Below the pieces are notes generated by a model, which was given only the letters and a program-made list of their open reading frames with translations, was not told the DNA's origin and did not search any database. Below, in pieces: positions 1 to 5,471 of a DNA stretch of 8,670 nt. The translations under genes and the position numbers were made by a program. The DNA comes from an uncultured Porphyromonas sp. (GTDB taxonomy: Bacteria; Bacteroidota; Bacteroidia; Bacteroidales; Porphyromonadaceae), in assembly GCA_927910985.1 (NCBI GenBank), contig CAKMOP010000070.1:1-8670 (forward strand). The letters are read 5' to 3'. Position 1 is the stretch's first letter. The number at the start of each line of letters is the position of its first letter.

Positions 1-448
1 GAAGGGACGTTTCTCTTTTATTCTGCTTGGTGACAATGTTGATAATCCCCCCGTTGGCACCATTACCGAAGATGGCGGTAGCTCCCTTGATCACCTCGAT
101 ACGCTCTACCGCAGCAGGGTCGATGGAGCGGAGGTCACGACTCGTGGCTCGCAGGGGCGTAGACTGGGGGATACCGTCAATGAGGACGAGGATGCTACGC
201 CCACGCAGGGTGTTGTAGCGCTCGTTCACATTGTTGCCCGTAGGAGGCACTCCAGGGACGAAGTAGCCGACGATGGCCTGCATATCAGGCAGGATCTGGC
301 TCATCTCCCGAATATCTCGCTCGGGAATAATCGTGATACTTGCAGCGGCGCGCTGCTTGATCTCCGGCATACGTGAGCCTACTACGACGACGTCCTGGAG
401 CTCGTGATCGGGATGCTGTGTCCCGTGCACACTGGGACTCTGTGCCAT
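1..448 (-). CDS. TonB-dependent receptor, siderophore type, N-terminal plug (partial)
   Basis: This is the N-terminal part of an outer-membrane receptor; it runs off the left window edge. From ATG 448 the minus strand reads MAQSPSVHG and continues into a plug domain. Visible plug elements are the DVVVVGSR segment after the linker, NTLRGRSILVLIDGIPQ, the SIDPAAVERIEVIKGATAIFG block, and the GANGGIINIVTK end of the plug. These are standard TonB-dependent receptor plug motifs. There is no carboxypeptidase-like domain ahead of the plug, unlike the larger receptor downstream. The NTLRGR...GATAIFGNGANGGIINIVTK pattern recalls ferric aerobactin/IutA-type siderophore receptors, so iron uptake is inferred only. 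The start is uncertain: in-frame sequence upstream of 448 reads AGLGCHSFLAMAQ, which looks like the end of a signal peptide, but no ATG precedes it in frame before a TAG. An ATG at 504 lies in another frame and meets TAA after four codons. Confidence 0.85.
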   Translation of the reverse strand, partial: MAQSPSVHGTQHPDHELQDVVVVGSRMPEIKQRAAASITIIPERDIREMSQILPDMQAIVGYFVPGVPPTGNNVNERYNTLRGRSILVLIDGIPQSTPLRATSRDLRSIDPAAVERIEVIKGATAIFGNGANGGIINIVTKQNKRETSL

Positions 449-520
449 AGCCAAGAAGCTGTGACAGCCGAGGCCAGCGTAGGAGTAACTTACGATCGAA
501 TCATTCTATGTACTATGATA

Positions 521-538
521 AGTAGGAAATCCCCTACT
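521..538. promoter_or_regulatory. Inverted repeat upstream of the siderophore-type receptor
   Basis: AGTAGG and CCTACT form 6-bp arms around a 6-bp spacer (aaatcc), 17 bp upstream of the ATG at 504 and 73 bp upstream of the ATG at 448. The position suits an operator or a leader hairpin for the receptor gene. No repressor family is recognised from the sequence, and a 6-bp dyad can arise by chance. Confidence 0.3.
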
Positions 539-586
539 CAATCCACGAGCAGAGGAGCCACTTCTTACCTCATCAAGAGGGCGATA

Positions 587-595
587 CAAACGGTA
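587..595 (-). promoter_or_regulatory. Weak candidate -7 promoter element for the receptor at 1-448
   Basis: The minus strand reads TACCGTTTG, which is the Bacteroidota -7 consensus TAnnTTTG with one extra base between TA and TTTG. It lies about 80 bp upstream of the possible start at 504. A TTTG in the right general area for a -33 element lies further upstream, but the spacing is short. This is a weak call. Confidence 0.2.
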
Positions 596-635
596 CATCA
601 CGGCTGAGACAAATGAGTCCTACTTGATGAAAAAT

Positions 636-649
636 AGCTATATATAGGT
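636..649. repeat. Outlying AGCTATATATAGGT element
   Basis: This is a variant of the ACCTATATAGGT palindrome found in the array at 729-828, lengthened by one TA step. It lies 93 bp before the first array unit, so it is off the 22-bp register. Its 11-base core CTATATATAGG (638-648) recurs exactly, in reverse complement, at 5046-5056 just after secG, which suggests a dispersed intergenic motif family. Confidence 0.45.
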
Positions 650-728
650 AGTCATCGAGACGTGCGACGATCCTTTTCTACTCTATTTTTATGAGTCGGT
701 GCCCGCCTCTCCTGACGTCCGCGAACAA

Positions 729-828
729 ACCTATATAGGTCAGCCCGCTAAGCTATATAGGTCACCGCGTCGACCTATATAGCTTATCTCACGAAGCAAT
801 ATAGGTCAGAGCCGCCACCTATATAGGT
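729..828. repeat. Five-unit palindrome array with exact 22-bp period
   Basis: Five 12-bp units begin at 729, 751, 773, 795 and 817, each exactly 22 bp after the last. Units 1 and 5 are the perfect palindrome ACCTATATAGGT. Unit 2 is AGCTATATAGGT, unit 3 is ACCTATATAGCT and unit 4 is AGCAATATAGGT. The four 10-bp spacers (741-750, 763-772, 785-794, 807-816) differ from one another, though two begin with CAG. The spacing is close to two helical turns, which would place every site on nearly the same face of the DNA. The array lies between the terminator of the large receptor gene and the start of the siderophore-type receptor, about 280-380 bp ahead of the latter. It could be a multi-site operator, a short satellite or the remnant of a repeat element. 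The function is unknown. Confidence 0.85.
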
Positions 829-879
829 ACGTCCTCCTCCGCCAAGAGGATGCAGAGCCGTCATCACCGCCGACTGCGA

Positions 880-889
880 GGGGGGGGGG
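880..889. repeat. G10 homopolymer tract
   Basis: Ten consecutive G on the plus strand (C10 on the minus strand) lie between the array at 729-828 and the terminator at 909-960. Tracts of this length are prone to slipped-strand length change. It is not inside any recognised gene, so any effect would be on transcription or spacing. It is also a place where sequencing is error-prone. Confidence 0.8.
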
Positions 890-904
890 CAGAGTCTTCC
901 CCAT

Positions 905-960
905 CAAAAGCCCTCGGGGCACCCCCTCTCCACCGCAGTGGAGGGAGGTGCCCCGAGGCT
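905..960 (-). terminator. Rho-independent terminator of the large receptor gene
   Basis: A long, nearly perfect stem pairs AGCCCTCGGGGCACC at the left with GGTGCCCCGAGGCT at the right, with an inner CTCCAC/GTGGAG stem (928-933/938-943) and a CGCA loop. On the minus strand the hairpin is followed by TTTT. It sits about 40 bp beyond the stop codon at 999-1001, as expected for the end of that transcript. Confidence 0.85.
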
Positions 961-998
961 GTTTATGTAGCGTAGTCGGATGTACTACACCGTCAGAA

Positions 999-1673
999 TT
1001 AGAAGGTGTACTTCACACCGATCTGAGCTCTCCAGCGAGAGTTGATATCGGCATAATCCCAAGGAGTGCTACGGTGATGGGTAAAGCTGTAGACTGACTT
1101 ACCCGTAGCGCGATCGGTAGAGATAGCAATCGGAGTAATGTTGTCATACTGGATATATGGGCTCATACCCCATCCACGATTGAGCAGATTACCGAGGTTA
1201 ATGATGTCGGCATTGAGCTGGAGCGTGTGGCGACGACCACCGATATTGAGGAAGAAGTCCTGAGCGAAGTGGAGGTCAAACTTGTGGACGAACTCAGCCA
1301 TAAAGGCATTACGTGGAGCGATACGACCACGCTGCAGAGAGAGGTCACCACTGCTTGCGATGAACTGCTCGAAGCTGTCAGCCATCTCCTTGTTTGCCTT
1401 AGCCTGACGGGCTGCAAAGGCTGCATCAGTTTCATCCTTCAGCTTCGTGAGCGAAGCAGTAAAGTAGCCGTTAGCGACTTCATCCTTAGTAGGGATGTAA
1501 GCGAGGTCATTACGCAGACCTGGGATCGTACGAGCGTCACCGTTGGCATCACCGTAGTACAGGATCGAGTAGCGACTACCCGACTGACCGTTGTAGATGA
1601 TACCGATCGTCGTAGCAAAGTGCTTCGCATACTCGACGCGGTAGTTGAGCTGACCTACGATGCGGTGGCGCAT
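999..1673 (-). CDS. C-terminal barrel segment of the large TonB-dependent receptor (fragment)
   Basis: This frame carries the last part of the barrel. The in-frame sequence really begins near 1757 with TSSQAASNWGYNYSND and continues through the internal methionine at 1673 (MRHRIVGQLNYR). It contains barrel strands, a predicted long periplasmic or extracellular loop rich in Lys/Asp/Ala (TKLKDETDAAFAARQ region), and the final strand RWRAQIGVKYTF. Ending in an aromatic residue is the usual BAM recognition signal of outer-membrane barrels. The stop TAA is at 999-1001. It belongs to the 999-4191 gene. Confidence 0.75.
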   Translation of the reverse strand: MRHRIVGQLNYRVEYAKHFATTIGIIYNGQSGSRYSILYYGDANGDARTIPGLRNDLAYIPTKDEVANGYFTASLTKLKDETDAAFAARQAKANKEMADSFEQFIASSGDLSLQRGRIAPRNAFMAEFVHKFDLHFAQDFFLNIGGRRHTLQLNADIINLGNLLNRGWGMSPYIQYDNITPIAISTDRATGKSVYSFTHHRSTPWDYADINSRWRAQIGVKYTF

Positions 1674-2023
1674 ATCGAAGTTAGAGAATGACAGCTCTTC
1701 TCCGTTGATATCGTTCGAATAGTTATACCCCCAGTTCGAAGCAGCCTGCGAGCTCGTCCGTCATTGCCAGCCTTAGATTCGCCGAAGGTATAGGCGATCG
1801 AAGCATCAAGACCATGACCGAAGTCCTTAGCCAGCGTAGCGGTAAGGTTGTAGCTATAGCCAAGGTTATTGCTCGTGAGCAGGATCAGGTTCGTATACTG
1901 CTTAGCCAGATCTGCGTCGATCTTGTAGACAGGACGGACCTGACCATTGCCGTGGTCGAGCGTACCATTGGGACGCAGGAGGAGGTTGCGGTAGCGTACG
2001 CTGTTGAGGTTGCGCGTGTACAT
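1655..2023 (-). CDS. Middle barrel segment of the large TonB-dependent receptor (fragment)
   Basis: This frame carries the barrel sequence between the two frameshifts. The useful part runs from about 2041 (RASLEGMYTRN) to about 1757 (GNDG), with strand-like pieces such as YSYNLTATLAKDF and DASIAYTFGES. The ATG at 2023 is an internal methionine of the full protein, not a translation start. The residues after GNDG (RARRLLRTGG onward) are out of frame. It should be read as part of the 999-4191 gene. Confidence 0.7.
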   Translation of the reverse strand: MYTRNLNSVRYRNLLLRPNGTLDHGNGQVRPVYKIDADLAKQYTNLILLTSNNLGYSYNLTATLAKDFGHGLDASIAYTFGESKAGNDGRARRLLRTGGITIRTISTEKSCHSLTSICATAS

Positions 2024-4191
2024 CCCTTCGAGTGAGGCACGGAAACACCAGGGAGCTTAGCATCGAAAGCAAGGTTCGAACGCCAGACCTGAGGATAGCG
2101 GAAGTTGTTACCGACCATATCGATCTCACTCGTCTTACCAGGCTGCATAAACTGATGATTAACATCCGAGTTGAAGCGAAGCGAAGAGACGTTCGTACCG
2201 AGGACAGCCGTACGGAGGTATTCCATACCGCTATTCGAGAAGCTATTGGCAATCCAGACGAAGGGCACACGACCAGTGAAGATACCCGTACCACCACGGA
2301 CGATGTAACGACCATTCGCATCGACATCATAGCGGAAGCCTACGCGTGGGGAGAAGAGCGGACGAATGGGTGGGAGATAATTATTCGTGACGCCATATTC
2401 CTTTGCCACAGCAGAGCCATTGAAGCCAGGATTAGCTGTAGGACGATCAAGGAAGAAGGGCATATCGACACGCAGCCCATAGGTCAAGCGAAGGTGATCA
2501 GTAGCCTTCCACTCATCCTGAGCATAGAAGCCTAACTGACCAGCACGGAAGCTGGGAGCCCAGCGAGCGTCATTGGTACGAGCAATATCAGCGGCCGAAT
2601 AACCATAAGACTTAGGAGCTACCTCATTAGGAGTACCGATAGCAAGGAAGTCATTCAGGGTAGCATACTCGTAGTTCCCATAATAGTTCGTGAGGTAGAG
2701 GTTACGCATACGGAAGAGTTCGTTGTGCGTACCAAAGGTCAGCGTGTGGTTACCGAGCGAGAGCGTCAGGTTATCCGTCAGAGAGAAGATATCCTGATCA
2801 AGTTCATTACCTGGAGTATCCTTATCCACACCAGCTAAGACCTGATAGCGAGCCTTACCAGCCGTACCATTGATATTCACGAAGGGGAAGGCACTGCCGA
2901 GGTAAGTGCGCTTATCGCGGATACCACTATAGCTAACACGAAGCTCATTGGAGAGCTTGTCAGAGAGCTTGGAGTTCAGCTCCGCGACGATGGTATTCGT
3001 GACGCTGTGCTTGTAATAACCATTGTTATAGAAGCGCAGACGAGTAGGAGAATTCGAGAAGTTGTAGGGCTTATCGTTGATGTGGCTATAGCGCAGCGTG
3101 AGGCGATGAGCCGAGTTGATATTCCAGTCAAGGCGTACCAGCCCCTTGAAGGTTTCGCTGGGGATGTCCTTCGTAGCATAGCTACCGCCATTATAACCAA
3201 GGCTGGTGAGCTTGTCAGCGATCTTCTTAGCATCTTCCTCGGGCACTACAGAGCCATTGCCAGGAGTAAAAGTCGAAGGACGGACGCCCTTGACATATTC
3301 ACCGTTAGCAAAGAAGAAGAGCTTATCCTGTACGATAGGACCACCGAGAGTGAACCCAACCGTATTCTCATACTGCTTGTCGAGCTTCTTGCGAGTGGCA
3401 ACGTTCTTACCAGCAGTCGTACCGAAGAAGTCTTGGTTATAGTAGTAGTCGTAGACCGAGCCGTGGAAGGTATTGGTACCCGACTTAGTGATAGCGTTCA
3501 TACCACCACCCGTGAAGCCCGACTGACGAACATCGAAGGGAGCGATGACGACCTGCAGAGCATCGATCGCTTCCAGAGAGATCGCGTTCTTACCAGACGT
3601 GCCGAGGCCGAAGACGTCGTTATTCACAGCACCGTCAATCTGGAAGCTATTGAAGCGGTTGTTAGCCCCAGCGAAGGAGCCGTTACCATTGGCCTGAGGG
3701 GTCAGCTTAGCGATGTCCATAATGCTACGTGAGACGGTAGGGACACGCTCGATATTCTTACGGGAGAAGGCCGTACCAGCGCCCGTCTTCTGAGCGTTGA
3801 ACTTGTTCCCCTTAGTACCAGTGACGACCACGGAGGTGAGCTGCTTGGTGTCGTCCTTGAGCTCGATATTGAAGGTCTCCGTTTCGCCGAGGGAGAGACT
3901 GATGTTCTCGATCTTAGTGGGCTGATAGCCGATGTACGAGACCGTCAGTGTGTAGGGTCCACCTGGGCGCATACCTACGATGCTGAAGTTCCCCTTGGCG
4001 TTGGTAATCGCGCCGTAGGTCGTTCCGGTAGGCAGGTGTTTGGCGACAATGCTGGCGCCGATGAGTGTCTCCTTGGTGGTAGGGTCGGTGATCGTACCGT
4101 TGATTGCCGAAGTCGTTACCTGCGCCCATACCCCTGGGGTGGCGAAGGCAAAGAGGGCAAGCACCAAGAGACGAAGTAGAAATTTCTTCAT
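1885..4191 (-). CDS. N-terminal open segment of the large TonB-dependent receptor
   Basis: This is the longest uninterrupted frame of the receptor, starting at ATG 4191. The signal peptide MKKFLLRLLVLALFAFA has two lysines and one arginine ahead of or within a leucine-rich core, with likely cleavage after VWA at residue 23. The following domain has the INGTITDPTTKETLIGASI opening and the YTLTVSYIGYQP strand typical of carboxypeptidase-regulatory-like domains. Near residue 120 the segment SVVVTGTK leads into the plug, which holds NSFQIDGAVNN and FTGGGMNAITKSGTN. Real homology stops at about residue 715 (LPG); the last 50 or so residues before the stop at 1885 are out-of-frame translation. If the frameshift were real the product would lack the last third of the barrel and could not form a closed pore. 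Confidence 0.8.
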   Translation of the reverse strand: MKKFLLRLLVLALFAFATPGVWAQVTTSAINGTITDPTTKETLIGASIVAKHLPTGTTYGAITNAKGNFSIVGMRPGGPYTLTVSYIGYQPTKIENISLSLGETETFNIELKDDTKQLTSVVVTGTKGNKFNAQKTGAGTAFSRKNIERVPTVSRSIMDIAKLTPQANGNGSFAGANNRFNSFQIDGAVNNDVFGLGTSGKNAISLEAIDALQVVIAPFDVRQSGFTGGGMNAITKSGTNTFHGSVYDYYYNQDFFGTTAGKNVATRKKLDKQYENTVGFTLGGPIVQDKLFFFANGEYVKGVRPSTFTPGNGSVVPEEDAKKIADKLTSLGYNGGSYATKDIPSETFKGLVRLDWNINSAHRLTLRYSHINDKPYNFSNSPTRLRFYNNGYYKHSVTNTIVAELNSKLSDKLSNELRVSYSGIRDKRTYLGSAFPFVNINGTAGKARYQVLAGVDKDTPGNELDQDIFSLTDNLTLSLGNHTLTFGTHNELFRMRNLYLTNYYGNYEYATLNDFLAIGTPNEVAPKSYGYSAADIARTNDARWAPSFRAGQLGFYAQDEWKATDHLRLTYGLRVDMPFFLDRPTANPGFNGSAVAKEYGVTNNYLPPIRPLFSPRVGFRYDVDANGRYIVRGGTGIFTGRVPFVWIANSFSNSGMEYLRTAVLGTNVSSLRFNSDVNHQFMQPGKTSEIDMVGNNFRYPQVWRSNLAFDAKLPGVSVPHSKGCTRATSTAYATATSSCVPMVRSTTAMVRSVLSTRSTQIWLSSIRT

Positions 4192-4211
4192 ACGCTTTGT
4201 GAGTGTACTTG

Positions 4212-4230
4212 AGGCTATGACTTATAGCCT
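4212..4230. promoter_or_regulatory. Inverted repeat in the leader of the large receptor gene
   Basis: AGGCTAT (4212-4218) and ATAGCCT (4224-4230) are 7-bp arms with a 5-base loop, 20 bp upstream of the receptor start at 4191. In RNA this would be a small hairpin just before the start codon; in DNA it could be an operator. No U tract follows, so it is not a terminator. Confidence 0.35.
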
Positions 4231-4277
4231 GCGGTGTGAGGGTGAATAGTGGATAGAGAGAAGTAGCAAAGAAGAGC

Positions 4278-4327
4278 GGACACCCATCCCTTCACTCCAC
4301 GGTAGGTGGAGTGAAGGACGAGTGTCC
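4278..4327 (-). terminator. Terminator hairpin downstream of rpsP
   Basis: A 12-bp perfect inner stem (4289-4300 with 4306-4317, loop ggtag) is extended by GGACAC/GTGTCC outer arms (4278-4283/4322-4327) with a partly unpaired middle. It lies about 50 bp after the rpsP stop at 4375. On the minus strand a pyrimidine-rich stretch (GCTCTTCTTTGC) follows. It separates rpsP from the receptor gene, so the receptor needs its own promoter. Confidence 0.75.
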
Positions 4328-4374
4328 ACTATTTCTTTATCGGAGACATCTCTTAACGAGAGTGCGACGATCGA

Positions 4375-4915
4375 CTATTCTGCGGCAGCTTCTTCTTGAG
4401 CGGGAGCTTCCTCTGCTTCAGCGGGAGCTTCGGCAGCAGCCTTAGCTTCAGCTTCAGCGAGCTTCTTAGCAGCTACAGCAGCAGCCTTGGCCTTGTTGGC
4501 AGCCTGCTCGGCTTCCAAGGCAGCCTTAGCGGCGTTAGCCTTGTCCTTAGCCAGGGTCTCACGGATGGAGCCGAGGGCACCTTCCTTCTTAGACTTCCAT
4601 GCTTCGAACTTAGCGTCAGCGGCCTGCTGGTCGAATGCGCCCTTGGCGACACCACCGAGGAGGTGCTTCTTCAGGAGAACGCCTTCGTGAGAGAGGATGC
4701 TACGAGCCGTGTCGGTAGGCTGAGCACCAGTCGTGAGCCAATACAAAGCGCGCTCGAAGTCCAAATCTACTGTGGCAGGATTGGTATTGGGGTTGTAGGT
4801 ACCAATCTTCTCAATAAACTTGCCATCTCGTGGCGCTCTACTGTCAGCGACGACGATCTTGTAGAAGGCATAAAGCCTTGCGACCGTGGCGCTGTAAACG
4901 GATTTTCGTTGCCAT
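4375..4915 (-). CDS. rpsP: 30S ribosomal protein bS16 (one apparent frameshift)
   Basis: bS16 is a small-subunit protein needed for 30S assembly. The start is ATG 4915, giving [14 protein letters not shown], the classic bS16 N-terminus. The body, in the neighbouring frame, gives [19 protein letters not shown], then [29 protein letters not shown] and LLKKHLLGG. The two halves join if one T of the minus-strand TTT at 4872-4874 is removed, giving 179 residues. Residues beyond about 110 form an Ala/Glu/Lys-rich, probably helical and then disordered tail ending AQEEAAAE; such long tails are common in Bacteroidota bS16, whereas proteobacterial bS16 is near 80-90 residues. The longer open frame reaching 4995 is not the true N-terminus because it lacks the [13 protein letters not shown] sequence. 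Because bS16 is essential, the extra base is most likely a sequence error. The gene is single, with its own promoter and terminator. Confidence 0.93.
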
Positions 4916-4966
4916 TTAAATCGGTAAAATGTTAGAACCTTCTGCTTCGTTGCATTAGATCGGCGA

Positions 4967-4974
4967 CAAAGATA
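4967..4974 (-). promoter_or_regulatory. -7 promoter element for rpsP (TATCTTTG)
   Basis: The minus strand reads TATCTTTG, an exact match to the Bacteroidota -7 consensus TAnnTTTG, 51 bp upstream of the rpsP start at 4915. No convincing TTTG -33 element is seen at the usual spacing. The same octamer occurs upstream of the sigma-54 regulator operon at 7987-7994. Confidence 0.65.
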
Positions 4975-5007
4975 CGGAATAAAACCGTATCTCACCCCAC
5001 CCTACTC

Positions 5008-5046
5008 CAAAAGAATAAGCACGCCCCTCACTGTAGAGGGGCGTGC
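5008..5046 (-). terminator. Terminator of the regulator-lptE-secG operon
   Basis: A perfect 11-bp stem, GCACGCCCCTC (5019-5029) with GAGGGGCGTGC (5036-5046), encloses a 6-base loop. On the minus strand it is followed by TTATTCTTTT. It begins 22 bp after the secG stop and lies ahead of the rpsP promoter, so it cleanly separates the two transcripts. Confidence 0.9.
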
Positions 5047-5068
5047 CTATATATAGTGTATAGGAGCC

Positions 5069-5464
5069 TTAGTTAGCTGGTGCTGCTGCAGGAGCGGGAG
5101 CTTCCGTCGCAGGAGCTGCGGGGGCAGCTGGGACACCCTGCTGAGGAGCAGCGCCTCCACCGAGGGCAGGCAGAGCAGTGGGCGCAGCCTTTGCAGCATT
5201 CTGCTCGAGGGTCTGCTGCGTCTTGGAGTCAGCATCAGAGCCCGTACCAAGGAAGTGCGAAGAGACAATACAGAGGACAGCCACGATGCCAAAGAGCCAC
5301 CAGGTAGCCTTCTCCAGGACATCGGTAGTCTTACGCACCCCCATAATATTGTTCGTCGAAGCAAATGGAGAAGCCAGGCCACCGCCCTTAGACTTCTGTA
5401 CGATGACCAGCAGCACCAAGGCAATGGATGCAATGAGAATCAGTACCGTGAGTAGGTAGAACAT
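5069..5464 (-). CDS. secG: Protein translocase subunit SecG
   Basis: SecG is the small, non-essential helper subunit of the SecYEG inner-membrane protein channel. The 131-residue product has two membrane helices, about residues 3-22 (LLTVLILIASIALVLLVIV) and 54-72 (TWWLFGIVAVLCIVSSHFL). Between them lie the family-typical QKSKGGGLASPF segment and the RKTTDVLEKATWWL segment. The start at ATG 5464 places the first helix at the very N-terminus, as in all SecG. After the second helix there is a tail of about 55 residues rich in Ala, Pro and Gln (PAAPAAPATEAPAPAAAPAN), which is longer than in E. coli SecG and probably unstructured on the cytoplasmic or periplasmic side depending on topology. It starts 7 bp after the stop of the TPR-like gene and is the last gene of the operon. 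Confidence 0.95.
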   Translation of the reverse strand: MFYLLTVLILIASIALVLLVIVQKSKGGGLASPFASTNNIMGVRKTTDVLEKATWWLFGIVAVLCIVSSHFLGTGSDADSKTQQTLEQNAAKAAPTALPALGGGAAPQQGVPAAPAAPATEAPAPAAAPAN

Positions 5465-5471
5465 TTCTTAT

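Larger units (their letters stand above)
999..4191 (-). pseudogene. Oar-like TonB-dependent receptor, about 1064 codons, two frameshifts
   Basis: The whole locus encodes a large outer-membrane beta-barrel receptor. The order is signal peptide (residues 1-23), carboxypeptidase-regulatory-like beta-sandwich (about 24-115), plug (about 120-245) and a long barrel ending in KYTF with a terminal aromatic residue. This is the architecture of Oar-like TonB-dependent receptors of Bacteroidota; the substrate cannot be read from sequence. The reading frame changes twice. Between about 2041 and 2050 the protein passes from NLAFDAKLPG to RASLEGMYTRN with one base missing. Between about 1755 and 1760 it passes from GESKAGNDG to TSSQAASNWGYNY, again with one base missing. 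Everything outside these two points reads as intact barrel sequence, and adding two bases restores one open frame. The gene is therefore either a recent pseudogene or an intact gene with two base-calling errors; the indels in the essential rpsP nearby favour error. Confidence 0.85.

Noticed and set aside
404..607. Plus-strand open frame of 67 codons
   Set aside because: It is antisense to the start of the receptor gene and its upstream region and shows no protein features.
570..630. TCATCAAG/CTTGATGA inverted repeat, arms 45 bp apart
   Set aside because: Arms are short and far apart, with no supporting promoter or terminator context; chance is likely.
729..828. CRISPR array
   Set aside because: Repeat units of 12 bp and spacers of 10 bp are far shorter than CRISPR repeats and spacers, the units are themselves palindromes, and no cas gene is present.
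1227..3732. Long plus-strand open frames opposite the large receptor
   Set aside because: They are shadows of the receptor's codon pattern; the minus strand carries clear family motifs throughout.
4872..4874. Programmed +1 frameshift in rpsP
   Set aside because: No stop codon in the zero frame at the shift site, no recognised slippery codon or stimulator, and other single-base indels nearby make a base error simpler.
4916..4995. N-terminal extension of rpsP up to 4995
   Set aside because: The open frame is there, but its translation replaces the expected [13 protein letters not shown] start, which is present in the adjacent frame from 4915; the extension also spans the promoter element at 4967-4974.
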